From: Streptomyces pilosus
GTDB lineage: Bacteria; Actinomycetota; Actinomycetes; Streptomycetales; Streptomycetaceae
NCBI RefSeq assembly: GCF_014649835.1
Contig: NZ_BMTU01000005.1
Location: forward strand, 519,654 to 583,653
DNA: 64,000 nt
Direction: 5' to 3'
Part shown: in pieces, positions 8,809 through 16,309 of the stretch
How positions within the stretch are numbered: the stretch's first letter is position 1
Layout: the number at the start of each line of letters is the position of its first letter
The notes under the pieces: generated by a model
What the model was told of the DNA's origin: nothing
Seen by the model: the letters and a program-made list of their open reading frames with translations, nothing else
Databases searched by the model: none
Translations under genes and position numbers: made by a program

Positions 8809-10194
8809 TCAGGCGGCCGTCTGGAGCTCCATGCGCGCCCCGAACTCCCGTACCACCGGCTCCTCCCGGAAGGGTTCGAGGCGCTGCTGGAGGTCCTCCA
8901 GGTACTCGGCGCCCCGGTTGGAGCGGAGCCCGCCCAGCAGTTCCGCCGCCTTCAGGCCGGTGCTGCAGGCCTGTTCGATCTCGCGCTGCTGCACCTGCGC
9001 GGTGGCCAGCAGCACGTAGCCGATCGCCCGCCGCCGGGCCCGCGAGGCGGGATGCCCGTCCAGGGACTGGCGGGCGTACCGCGCCGCCGCCTCGGCGTTC
9101 CCGAGGTCCCGGTGGCAGTGCGCCAACTCGTCGGCCAGATAGGCCTCGTCGAAGTGCGTGATCCACACCGGGTCGTCGCCGGAGTCCGCGGCGGCGGACT
9201 CCATCGCGCTCAGGGCGCGCCCCGCCGCCGCGTGCGCGGCGTGCGTGTCGCCCATCAGCGCGTGCCCGCGTGCCTCCGCCGCGAGGAACATCGCGTCCGC
9301 GCGGGGGGTCACCCGCCCCCGCGCGCCCTCCTGCGCCGCCCGTGCCAACTGGGCGATCTCGCGCGGGTTCCCGAGCTGCGCGGCCAGGTGGCTCATGGAG
9401 GCGGCGAGCACGTAGCCGCCGTAGCCGCGGTCCCCGGCCGCCTGCGCCAGCCGCAGCGCCTGGATGTAGTAGCGCTGGGCGAGCCCCGGCTGCCCGGTGT
9501 CCACGGCCATGTACCCGGCGAGTTCGGTCAGTCGTGCGACCGCGGCGAACAGGTCGCGGCCCACGGCCTCCCGGTACGACCCCGCCAGCAGTCCCGAGAC
9601 GACGCTGTTGAGGTAGTGCACCACGACCGGGCGGACGTGCCCGCTGCCGTACTGGTGGTCCAGGTCGACCAGCGCCTGCGTCATGGACCGGACGGCCGCG
9701 ACGTCGGACTGACCCACCCGCGGTCCCGCCGAGCGCGCCACCTGCCCGTCGGGTGCGGAGATCAGCCAGTCGCGGCTCGGCTCCACCAGCGCGGAGGCGG
9801 CGACGGAGGAGCCGGACAGGAAGTCCCGCCGCCCCACGTCGCTGCGCCACAGCTCGCAGACCTGCTCGATGGCGCCCAGTACCGTCGGCGAGAACTGGAG
9901 CCCGACCCCCGAGGCGAGGTTCTTGCCGTTGGCCATGCCGATCTCGTCGATCGTGACCGTACGGCCCAGTTTGCGGCCCAGGGCCTCGGCGATGACCGCC
10001 GGCGCCCGGCCCCTGGGCTGCTGCCCGCGCAGCCAGCGCGCCACCGACGTCTTGTCGTAGCGCAGGTCGAGGCCGTGCTCGGCGCCGCACATGTTGACCC
10101 TGCGGGCCAGTCCGGCGTTGGAGCACCCGGCTTCCTGGATGAGCGCCTGCAGCCGTTCGTTCGGCTGCCGCGCGACGAGAGGCCTTGCGGCCAT
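8809..10194 (-). CDS. NsdA-like TPR regulatory protein
   Basis: A 461-residue cytoplasmic protein. The N-terminus (residues 1-75) has an HTH-like stretch, LQALIQEAGCSNAGLARRVN and TSVARWLRGQQPRGRAPAVIAEALG, and the C-terminal 250 residues are helical TPR-type repeats such as GQPGLAQRYYIQALRLAQAAGDRGYGGY and GDTHAAHAAAGRALSAM. This matches the streptomycete family of NsdA, a negative regulator of sporulation and antibiotic synthesis; other paralogues exist, so the gene is not named. ATG at 10194 follows AGGGGG with good spacing. It is divergent from the prim-pol-like gene at 10509. Confidence 0.8.
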   Translation of the reverse strand: MAARPLVARQPNERLQALIQEAGCSNAGLARRVNMCGAEHGLDLRYDKTSVARWLRGQQPRGRAPAVIAEALGRKLGRTVTIDEIGMANGKNLASGVGLQFSPTVLGAIEQVCELWRSDVGRRDFLSGSSVAASALVEPSRDWLISAPDGQVARSAGPRVGQSDVAAVRSMTQALVDLDHQYGSGHVRPVVVHYLNSVVSGLLAGSYREAVGRDLFAAVARLTELAGYMAVDTGQPGLAQRYYIQALRLAQAAGDRGYGGYVLAASMSHLAAQLGNPREIAQLARAAQEGARGRVTPRADAMFLAAEARGHALMGDTHAAHAAAGRALSAMESAAADSGDDPVWITHFDEAYLADELAHCHRDLGNAEAAARYARQSLDGHPASRARRRAIGYVLLATAQVQQREIEQACSTGLKAAELLGGLRSNRGAEYLEDLQQRLEPFREEPVVREFGARMELQTAA

Positions 10195-10508
10195 GGCGTA
10201 CCCCCTGAGGCTGCGGTGCCTGCCCACGCACCGGGTTGACGTTCTTCCGCGGCCGTACTTCTCACGTCCCGGCGAGACGAACCGGCCGTGAAGATCAATG
10301 CCCCGCCGCTGTGCCGACAATGCGAAGCATGTGAGGATTGCCGGGGTAACGGCGGTTGCCGGCCCCCCTCGTGGTTACCCATCCGCGAACGCGGTTCCCC
10401 CGCGCGCCCCCGCGGATGCACCCGTGCGCCCCGGACCGGGACCCGGTGCTCTCCCCCCGCGCATACGGGCGGGCGTAACCCCTGGTGACACCCGTAGTTG
10501 TGTTCATC
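10195..10508. other. Divergent promoter region
   Basis: No gene is supported. It lies between the NsdA-like gene and the prim-pol-like gene. Seven-base arms GGGTAAC at 10344-10350 and GTTACCC at 10374-10380 form a perfect inverted repeat with a 23-base spacer, an operator candidate for either direction. Confidence 0.45.
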
Positions 10509-11162
10509 GTGGAAGAGACCATCGCGGGCGCCGACGCCGTACAGATCCCGAAGCAGCGCGGGGAATCGCTGCTGGACGCCGCCGTCCGCTACACGGAGGA
10601 GCGGCACTGGGACGTGGTGCCGGGCACCTGGCTGGAGACCCGGAGCGGGGTGCAGGGCTGCTCGTGCGGTGACGCGGCGTGCCCCGCGCCCGGGGCGCAT
10701 CCGGCCCGCGAGGACTGGGCGGTGCGGGCGACCGGCAGCGCGACCGTCGCCCGGCGGATGTGGCGGGAGCGGCCGGACGCCTCGGTCCTGTTGCCCACCG
10801 GGCTGACCTTCGACGCGGTGTCCGTGCCGGAGTCGGCCGGGTTCCTGGCGCTCGCGCGGATGGAGCGGCTGGGGCTGACGCCGGGGCCGGTCACGGTGAC
10901 GCCGCACCGGCGGACGGAGTTCTTCGTGCTGCCGGGGGCCGCCGCGAAGGTGCCGAAGCTGCTGCGCGGCCTGGGCTGGTCGCTGTCGTCGATCGACCTG
11001 ACGGTGCGCGGGGAGGGCGACTTCGTGGCCGCGCCGCCCACCCGGGTCGGGTCGCGGGGCGCCGTGCAGTGGGCCTGCCGGCCGTCCGCGGCCAACCGGT
11101 GGCTGCCGGACGTGGAGGAGATCGTCCCGCCACTGGCCTACGCGTGCGGACGGGACCGGTAG
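10509..11162 (+). CDS. Bifunctional primase/polymerase-domain-like protein
   Basis: About 217 residues with a prim-pol-like fold as found in many actinomycete proteins: the N-terminal IPKQRGESLLDAAVRYTEERHWDVVPGTWLE, a CSCGDAACPAPGAHPAREDW segment with the conserved Cys-His pattern, and TPHRRTEFFVLPG. The usual catalytic acid pair of active prim-pols appears here as FDAVSVPESAG, so one acid is replaced and the protein may not polymerise. The GTG at 10509 gives the family-typical N-terminus; an earlier in-frame GTG lies at 10485. It lacks a strong ribosome binding site. Confidence 0.7.
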   Translation: MEETIAGADAVQIPKQRGESLLDAAVRYTEERHWDVVPGTWLETRSGVQGCSCGDAACPAPGAHPAREDWAVRATGSATVARRMWRERPDASVLLPTGLTFDAVSVPESAGFLALARMERLGLTPGPVTVTPHRRTEFFVLPGAAAKVPKLLRGLGWSLSSIDLTVRGEGDFVAAPPTRVGSRGAVQWACRPSAANRWLPDVEEIVPPLAYACGRDR

Positions 11163-11471
11163 GCCACCTACCACCCTCCGACCGGGCCCGCGACCCCCTC
11201 CCGCCGCGCGCCGGCCGCCCTCCCGCCGGGCCCGCGCCGGGCCCGCGCCGCCCGGCGGCCGCGGATCCGGATCGTCCGGCCACCGCGGATCCGTAGTGGC
11301 CGGCGACCGCCGTTCCGCAGGGTCGGCGACCGCGACTCCGTGCCGTCCGGCGACCGCGGTTCCATGGACCCCCTCGGGCGTCCCCCGCCCGGGAGGGGCA
11401 CGGGCGCCGTGCTGCCCGTCGGCTTCCGGCTGCGGAGGGGGAGATCGTCCTGCGCCTCGCCGCGCGGGCGT
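11163..11471. other. Convergent intergenic region with repeats
   Basis: No gene is seen. It separates two converging genes. The left part is extremely GC-rich with overlapping self-complementary GGGCCCGCGCC-type strings that could terminate both transcripts. The right part carries the 24-bp tandem repeats annotated separately. Confidence 0.5.
11261..11370 (+). repeat. Imperfect 24-bp tandem repeat, about 4.5 copies
   Basis: Units start at 11261, 11285, 11309, 11332 and 11356, with lengths 24, 24, 23, 24 and a partial of 15. The consensus is GCGGATCCG-N6-CCGGCGACC; the third unit is one base shorter, which argues against a coding repeat. The region lies between converging genes. Confidence 0.7.
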
Positions 11472-12347
11472 TCAGTCGCCGAGGGAGTCGAGGAAGGGCT
11501 CGACGGCGGCCAGCCAGGCCTCCGGCTGGTCGTAGTGGACGAGGTGACCGGCGTCGGCCACCTCGGCGTACCGGCCGCGGGGCAGGACGCGCACCATCTC
11601 CTGCGCCTCCGCGCGGCCCAGTTCCCCGTCGAGGCCGCGGACCACCAGGGCGGGGCACCGCACCTGGGCCAGCTCCTCCCAGTGGGCGTCGAACACCCAG
11701 GTCTCGCGGGAGCGGAGCATCTGGTCCGGGTCGAAGACGGGGCGCCAGCCGTCGGGCGACTCGGCCATCACCTCGGCGTAGAACTCGCCGCGCGCCGGGT
11801 TGGGCCGCTCCACCCACGGGTCGTCCTCGCCGAACCACTTGCGTACGTCCGCGAGGGTGGCGAAGGGCACCGGCCAGGCCTTGAACCACTCGGCCCACTC
11901 GCGCTGCGAGGCGGCGCCCAGGGCGGAGGCCCGCATGTCGCAGATGATCAGGCCGCGGACCAGGTCCGGGCGTTTGGCGGCGAGCTGCCAGGCGGTCAGC
12001 GCGCCCATGGCGTGGCCGATGAGCACGGTGGGGCCGAGGCGGAGCTGCTCCAGGGCAGCCTCGGCGTCGTCGACGTAGGCGTCGCGGGTGAAGGAGGCCT
12101 GCGGGGGCTTGTCACTGCGGCCGTGGCCGCGCTGGTCGAGGGCGACCGCGCGGTAGCGCCCGGAGAGCCGGCGGGCGGTGGAGGCCCAGTGCGAGGCGCG
12201 GCCCATCAGGCCGTGCAGTAACAGCACGCCGGGCGTCTCCTGCGCGGTGTGCTCCGCCGGGTCCGGCCGGTTCTTGGGCGGGTCGCCGAACTCCCAGGCG
12301 GCGAGCCGTACGCCGTCCGTCCCGGTCACGTCGATGCGTCGCGCCAT
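11472..12347 (-). CDS. Alpha/beta-hydrolase-fold protein lacking the nucleophile Ser
   Basis: A 291-residue alpha/beta hydrolase. The oxyanion segment LLLHGLMG (about 42-49), DQRGHGRSDKP (71-81), acid D240 and the catalytic His in DAGHLVHYDQP (H268) are all present. The nucleophile elbow, normally G-x-S-x-G, reads IGHAMGAL with Ala at position 113; the codon is GCC, one base from TCC. As it stands the protein should not form an acyl-enzyme, so it may bind a ligand, use another chemistry, or have lost activity. ATG at 12347 is preceded by CCAGGA. The 5-prime region carries an SOS-box-like palindrome and a set of strong hairpins. Confidence 0.85.
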   Translation of the reverse strand: MARRIDVTGTDGVRLAAWEFGDPPKNRPDPAEHTAQETPGVLLLHGLMGRASHWASTARRLSGRYRAVALDQRGHGRSDKPPQASFTRDAYVDDAEAALEQLRLGPTVLIGHAMGALTAWQLAAKRPDLVRGLIICDMRASALGAASQREWAEWFKAWPVPFATLADVRKWFGEDDPWVERPNPARGEFYAEVMAESPDGWRPVFDPDQMLRSRETWVFDAHWEELAQVRCPALVVRGLDGELGRAEAQEMVRVLPRGRYAEVADAGHLVHYDQPEAWLAAVEPFLDSLGD

Positions 12348-12440
12348 GGTCCTGGCACCCCCCAAGCTCGCTGCCTGCCCACTGCCTGTGTCCTGGCCCC
12401 GCCCGCGGCCACCCGCACCCGCAACCACACCCGCAGGCTA

Positions 12441-12456
12441 TCGAATGAGTATTCGA
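12441..12456. promoter_or_regulatory. SOS-box-like (LexA) palindrome
   Basis: TCGAAT-GAGT-ATTCGA is a perfect inverted repeat that matches the actinobacterial LexA consensus TCGAAC-N4-GTTCGA at all but the innermost base of each arm. It lies 94-109 bases upstream of the hydrolase-like gene. A further GTTCGA half-site is nearby at 12486. Binding by LexA is inferred from the motif only. Confidence 0.4.
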
Positions 12457-12546
12457 AAATGCGCTCTTGCCCGGCAACACCCCTCGTTCGAGTGACCCCC
12501 GGCGGGGATTGATCGCCGCGGCCCAGGGGAGATGTCCAACGGGAGG

Positions 12547-12649
12547 CGGACCGCTCGGGGAAAACGGTCCGAGGGGAATGACCCTGAGAGCTCGGGGCTC
12601 CGGGTCAGCACAGGGGAGGACAGGCCCCGGCGCCGTGCGGCGCCGGGGC
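12547..12649. other. Cluster of three hairpins, possible structured RNA
   Basis: First hairpin: CGGACCG at 12547-12553 with CGGTCCG at 12565-12571. Second: TGACCC and GGGTCA flanking a GAGC/GCTC stem at about 12578-12606. Third: perfect 12-base arms at 12624-12635 and 12638-12649 made of GCCCCGGCGCCG and its complement. There is no U-run, as usual for Streptomyces terminators. The strand transcribed is not known. Confidence 0.4.
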
Positions 12650-12853
12650 TCCTCACGTGGTCACGGCACATCGTCCCGCCCCTCCCCGGCCGGGATGACA
12701 TCGCTGTCGGTCCGGCCAAGAGCCCCTCAGGTCATATGCCTCACGCCCCAGCCTCGCACGCGATCCCGGCGGGCGCTGCGATTCCACGCAACGGACCGCC
12801 GATTCGGCGCGTTCACACCGGGGCGCGGGGCGTCCGCCCGGTGAGCGGGACGC

Positions 12854-12873
12854 GCGACGCCGGCCGGCGTCGC
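12854..12873 (-). terminator. Palindrome after dmdR1, likely terminator
   Basis: A perfect 20-base palindrome, GCGACGCCGG followed by CCGGCGTCGC, begins 14 bases past the dmdR1 stop codon. Strong GC hairpins without a U-tract are typical terminators in Streptomyces. Confidence 0.55.
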
Positions 12874-12886
12874 ACCGGCCACCCCG

Positions 12887-13582
12887 TCAGGGCTTGGCGA
12901 CGAAGACGTGCGAGGCCACGTCCGTCTCCAGCTCGGCCGCCTCACCGCTGCTGCCGACCAGCACCCCGCCGCCGGCCGACTCCGTGACGCTCACCACCGA
13001 ACCGGGCTGCACGCCCGCCCGGCGCAGCGTGTACATCAACTGCGCGTCCGTCTGGATCGGCTCGCCGATCCGCCGCACCACGACCGTCTTGCCCTCGGCC
13101 CCCGGGTCGAGCTCGGCCAGCGACACCATGCCCTCGTCGAGGAACGGATCGGCGCCGTCCTTCTCGCCCAGCTCCTCCAGGCCCGGGATCGGGTTGCCGT
13201 AGGGCGACTCGGTCGGGTGCCGCAGCAGCTCCAGCACACGGCGCTCGACGGCCTCGCTCATCACGTGCTCCCAGCGGCAGGCCTCCGCGTGCACCTGCTC
13301 CCACTCCAGGCCGATCACGTCGACCAGCAGACACTCGGCGAGGCGGTGCTTGCGCATCACCCGCGTGGCCAGCCGGCGGCCCTCCTCCGTCAGCTCCAGG
13401 TGCCGGTCCGGGGCGACGGAGACCAGACCGTCGCGCTCCATGCGCGCCACCGTCTGGCTGACCGTCGGCCCGCTCTGGTCGAGCCGCTCGGCGATCCGGG
13501 CGCGCATGGGGACCACACCTTCCTCCTCCAGCTCGAGGATGGTGCGGAGATACATCTCCGTAGTGTCGATCAGTCCGGACAT
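12887..13582 (-). CDS. dmdR1: Iron-dependent repressor, DtxR family (DmdR1/DesR)
   Basis: A 231-residue DtxR/IdeR-type regulator that binds Fe(II) and represses siderophore and other iron genes. The winged helix covers residues 1-70 (LIDTTEMYLRTILELEEEGV, LDQSGPTVSQTVARMERDGLV), metal ligands lie in HRLAECLLVDVIGLEWEQVHAEACRWEHVMS, and an SH3-like domain ends the protein (about 160-231). ATG at 13582 follows AGGGG at good spacing. It is divergent from a SIS-domain gene, with a DasR-type site in between; in S. coelicolor DasR has been reported to control dmdR1. An antisense frame covers nearly the whole gene. Confidence 0.93.
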   Translation of the reverse strand: MSGLIDTTEMYLRTILELEEEGVVPMRARIAERLDQSGPTVSQTVARMERDGLVSVAPDRHLELTEEGRRLATRVMRKHRLAECLLVDVIGLEWEQVHAEACRWEHVMSEAVERRVLELLRHPTESPYGNPIPGLEELGEKDGADPFLDEGMVSLAELDPGAEGKTVVVRRIGEPIQTDAQLMYTLRRAGVQPGSVVSVTESAGGGVLVGSSGEAAELETDVASHVFVAKP

Positions 13583-13753
13583 TCATGCCCCTTGATGAGA
13601 TCTGCGGATTGGCTCTGCCGGAGTGCTGGACCGCACACCGGCGCGTGCGCTGGCCCCGGACTCAATTCTGACGCATACGGCCGACAACCGGGCCGCGCCG
13701 CGGAAACGACGGGCCATGACCCGGGAATTCCGGCCTCACGGACGCCGTATTGA
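12908..13753 (+). CDS. Antisense frame over dmdR1, possible adm homologue
   Basis: An 281-codon open frame opposite dmdR1 and running 170 bases past its start. In S. coelicolor a gene antiparallel to dmdR1, called adm, was reported to encode proteins affecting siderophore and antibiotic production. This frame has the position expected for that gene. Against it, long antisense frames are routine in DNA of this composition, the translation is rich in His, Arg, Gln and Leu as expected for an antisense shadow, and no clear ribosome binding site precedes the GTG at 12908. It is listed for that literature link only. Confidence 0.25.
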   Translation: MRGHVRLQLGRLTAAADQHPAAGRLRDAHHRTGLHARPAQRVHQLRVRLDRLADPPHHDRLALGPRVELGQRHHALVEERIGAVLLAQLLQARDRVAVGRLGRVPQQLQHTALDGLAHHVLPAAGLRVHLLPLQADHVDQQTLGEAVLAHHPRGQPAALLRQLQVPVRGDGDQTVALHARHRLADRRPALVEPLGDPGAHGDHTFLLQLEDGAEIHLRSVDQSGHSCPLMRSADWLCRSAGPHTGACAGPGLNSDAYGRQPGRAAETTGHDPGIPASRTPY

Positions 13754-13779
13754 CACGGCACTGGTCCAGACCGCACGGT
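13750..13779 (+). promoter_or_regulatory. Promoter with DasR-responsive element (dre)
   Basis: TTGACA at 13750-13755 is a consensus -35. The 16 bases at 13760-13775, ACTGGTCCAGACCGCA, match the dre consensus ACTGGTCTAGACCAGT at 12 positions including the TGGTC-AGACC core and would sit in the promoter spacer. The -10 (CACGGT at 13774-13779) is weak. DasR, the GlcNAc-6P/GlcN-6P-sensing GntR repressor, is the expected ligand. The site is 35 bases from the SIS gene start and about 180 bases upstream of dmdR1. Confidence 0.6.
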
Positions 13780-13813
13780 GATCCGCAGCACTCGACCCGC
13801 GAAGGGATGCCGC

Positions 13814-14569
13814 ATGAGCGACCGCACGCCGGCCGGTCAGTTCCTCGACGCCGCGATCGGTCTGCTGCGGCGGATCCGTGACGAGCGGGCCGAGTCCGTC
13901 GAGGCCGCGGGCACGCTGATCGCCGACACCGTCACGGACGGCGGCCGCCTCTTCGCCTTCGGCGCCGGGCACTCCTCGCTCGCCGCCCAGGACCTCGTCT
14001 ACCGCGCGGGCGGACTCGCCCTGATGAACCTGCTCACCGTCCCCGGCGTCGTCGGGGTCGACGTGCGGCCCGCCACGCTGGGCTCCGCCCTGGAACGCGT
14101 CGACGGGCTCGCGAGCGTGGTGCTGGAGTCCTCGCCGCTCCGCGCGGGCGACACCCTGGTGATCATCTCCCTGTCCGGGCGCAACGCGCTGCCGGTGGAG
14201 ATGGCCGTGAAGGCACGCGAGCTGGGCGTGCGGGTCGTCGGCGTGACGTCGGTGGCGTACGCGGCGCAGACGACGTCCCGGCACTCCTCGGGGACGTTCC
14301 TGAAGGACCACTGCGACCTCGTGCTCGACTCCGGCATCGCGGTCGGGGACGCGGAGCTGACCCACGAGGGGGTCCCGGCACCGTTCGCTCCCGCGTCCAC
14401 GGTGGTCACGACGGCGCTGCTCCAGGCCGTCATGGCGACGGCGGCGGCCGTCCTCGCGGAGCGGGGCGTGGAACCGCCCCTGCTGCGCTCCGGCAACGTG
14501 GACGGCGGGCTCGAGTGGAACGCCCGGGTGTTCGAGGAGTACGCCGACCGGATCTTCTACCGCCACTGA
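13814..14569 (+). CDS. SIS-domain sugar-phosphate-binding protein (UPF0309-like)
   Basis: A 251-residue protein with a single SIS domain: DGGRLFAFGAGHSSLAAQDLVYRAGG, GDTLVIISLSGRNALPVEMAVKARELG (the Ser-rich phosphate-binding loop) and GVRVVGVTSVAYA. Relatives bind or isomerise phosphosugars, and this family is annotated as UPF0309. A dre-like site in its promoter suggests a link to amino-sugar phosphates. ATG at 13814 follows AAGGGA. Biochemical activity has not been deduced from sequence alone. Confidence 0.85.
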   Translation: MSDRTPAGQFLDAAIGLLRRIRDERAESVEAAGTLIADTVTDGGRLFAFGAGHSSLAAQDLVYRAGGLALMNLLTVPGVVGVDVRPATLGSALERVDGLASVVLESSPLRAGDTLVIISLSGRNALPVEMAVKARELGVRVVGVTSVAYAAQTTSRHSSGTFLKDHCDLVLDSGIAVGDAELTHEGVPAPFAPASTVVTTALLQAVMATAAAVLAERGVEPPLLRSGNVDGGLEWNARVFEEYADRIFYRH

Positions 14570-14599
14570 CGGCCGCCCCCGGCGCCGGCGGGGCGCTGT

Positions 14600-14639
14600 G
14601 GCGGCCGGGCGGCCGGGCGGCTGGGCGGCTGGGCGGCTG
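14600..14639 (+). repeat. Octamer tandem repeat, five copies
   Basis: Five head-to-tail units of GGCGGC(C/T)G fill 14600-14639, two with C and three with T at position seven. They lie in the 83-base gap between the converging SIS and PAS/GAF genes. Confidence 0.75.
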
Positions 14640-14652
14640 GGACGACCCCCGG

Positions 14653-16047
14653 TCAGTGCTCCGGGGGGACGAGGGACGCCAGGTCCAGTGCCACCGCGAT
14701 GCGCACGGCCACGTCCTCCGCGTACATCGCGTCGGAGCGCTCGAACGCATGCCGCCCCGCCCCCCGCAGAAACGTCACAGCACCGAGCGTGCGCCCCCTG
14801 CTCCGCAACACCGTGCACAGCGCGTACACCGCGTCCTCCGGCCACTGCCGCCCCAGCGCCCACACCCGCGCGTCCTCCGCGCTCAGGGCGCCCGCCCCGG
14901 CCCGCACCGACCCGGCCCGCTCCACGCACTGCACCGCCGGATGCGACTCCCCGTACCGCACGGGCAGCCCCGCCCGCCCGTCCAGCCTGCTCGGCCCCGG
15001 CGCGCCCGAGGGCGTCGCCGCGATCCGCACCAGCCGCACGGTTCCGGCGCCCTCCGGGCACTCCGCCACCCGGTCGATCAGCGCATGGTCGGCGAACCCG
15101 GCCAGCGCGAAGTCGAGATGCACCGTCGCCGCCTCCGCCGGGTCCTCGCACTCCGCCGCCGCCCGCGCCGCACGGTGCAACTGCTGCGCCCGGAACCGCA
15201 GCAGCGACGCCTCCTGCTCACCCTGCCGGGCCTCGGTCACGTCCTGGAACAACCAGCCGACCCCCAGCGGCACCGGCTCCTCCGCGAGCGGCGACGCCAG
15301 CCGCACGAACCCGCTGCGCCAGCACCGCCGCCGCTCACCCTCCGGGGTGCGCACACTCACCCACAGCTCGGCCGGCGCGGGCGGCGCGCCCTCGGCCAGA
15401 ACATGCGCGAGCGCGCTCTCCAGCTCCTCCGCTCCCTGCGCCAGCAACTCCCCCAGCGGCCGCCCCAGGACGGCCGTACGCCCCGTGCCCAGGGCCCGCG
15501 CGGCGTGCGTGTTCACCACCGCGGGCCGCAGGTCGGCGTCGACCAGGACCACCCCCCAGCTGGCGTCGTCGAGCAGCGCCTCGCTCAGCGCGATCGACCG
15601 CTCCAGGTCGATCTGCGCGTGCACCTCGCTGAACGCGCAGTACACCCCCGCCGGCTTCCCGTCGGGCCCGGGCACCGCCGCGGACTGCGTCCGCACCAGC
15701 ACCCGGCCGCCGTCCTTCGTCAGCAGCGCGAACTCGTTCACCTGCCGGCCCGGCGCGTCCATGGCCGACAGCAGCCGCGCCTCGACCTCCTCGGCGTCCG
15801 CGCTGCGCACCGCCCACCCGGCGAAACCGGCCCGGCCCACCGCCTCCCGCGCGCTCCAGCCGAGGATCCGCTCCGCCTCACGGTTCCAGTGCGTGACCGT
15901 CCCGTGCGCGTCGAAGGCACACAGCGCGGCGTCCATGCCGTCGAGCAGCGCGGCGAGGAGGTCGGAGCCGTCCGACCCCTCCCGCCCGGGCCCGGACTCG
16001 TCCGGCCCCAGCTCGTCGGTGGTCCCACTACGCCGGGAAGCACTCAC
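14653..16047 (-). CDS. PAS-PAS-GAF sensory protein without output domain
   Basis: A 464-residue cytoplasmic protein. A first PAS domain spans about 28-150 (ALCAFDAHGTVTHWNREAERILGW, then a PAC-like GKPAGVYCAFSEVHAQ), a second about 155-285 (GVVLVDADLRPAVVNTHAARALGTG, GVGWLFQDVTEARQGEQ), and a GAF-like region ends the protein (about 300-460). No kinase, phosphatase or DNA-binding part is seen, whereas related Streptomyces proteins often carry a PP2C phosphatase. It may act by protein contact. GTG at 16047 follows AGGGGG. Upstream, GTACGCCGCT is tandemly duplicated at 16165-16184. Confidence 0.8.
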   Translation of the reverse strand: MSASRRSGTTDELGPDESGPGREGSDGSDLLAALLDGMDAALCAFDAHGTVTHWNREAERILGWSAREAVGRAGFAGWAVRSADAEEVEARLLSAMDAPGRQVNEFALLTKDGGRVLVRTQSAAVPGPDGKPAGVYCAFSEVHAQIDLERSIALSEALLDDASWGVVLVDADLRPAVVNTHAARALGTGRTAVLGRPLGELLAQGAEELESALAHVLAEGAPPAPAELWVSVRTPEGERRRCWRSGFVRLASPLAEEPVPLGVGWLFQDVTEARQGEQEASLLRFRAQQLHRAARAAAECEDPAEAATVHLDFALAGFADHALIDRVAECPEGAGTVRLVRIAATPSGAPGPSRLDGRAGLPVRYGESHPAVQCVERAGSVRAGAGALSAEDARVWALGRQWPEDAVYALCTVLRSRGRTLGAVTFLRGAGRHAFERSDAMYAEDVAVRIAVALDLASLVPPEH

Positions 16048-16247
16048 CTGGACCCCCTGCAGGCTGCGTCCGCACGTACGGCACGACGGTTCGCTCGTTC
16101 ACCATCATTCAACTTGAACGTGACTCAGCGCACATCGGGTTCCCGCAAGATTGTGAAAACCGTTGTACGCCGCTGTACGCCGCTCCTCACCTGCCGGGGC
16201 TCCGCGGGCGGAGGAGGCGACGGAAACGAGAGCCGGGAAAAAAGTGG

Positions 16248-16276
16248 TTGATGACCCGGCGATCGGTTCCTAGTGT
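16248..16276 (+). promoter_or_regulatory. Sigma-70-type promoter of a small transcription unit
   Basis: TTGATG at 16248-16253, a 17-base spacer and TAGTGT at 16271-16276 form a near-canonical vegetative promoter. The start point would be near 16283. Just around it GGTTCC/GGAACC (16265-16283) and GAACCAC/GTGGTTC (16279-16304) can form alternative hairpins, the second enclosing the Shine-Dalgarno sequence. Confidence 0.6.
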
Positions 16277-16309
16277 GGGAACCACTTCAGAAGGGAGGTG
16301 GTTCGGCAG

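Larger units (their letters stand above)
12348..12886. other. Intergenic region with operator, hairpins and terminator
   Basis: No protein gene is supported in these 539 bases between dmdR1 and the hydrolase-like gene, both on the minus strand. It holds a TCGAAT-N4-ATTCGA palindrome near the hydrolase start, three consecutive hairpins at 12547-12649, and a perfect palindrome directly after the dmdR1 stop. The hairpin cluster is a candidate structured leader or small RNA. Confidence 0.55.

Noticed and set aside
12575..12606. CTGAGA motif as part of a TPP riboswitch
   Set aside because: Only the short CTGAGA is present; the second conserved TPP segment is missing and the neighbouring gene is not a thiamine gene.
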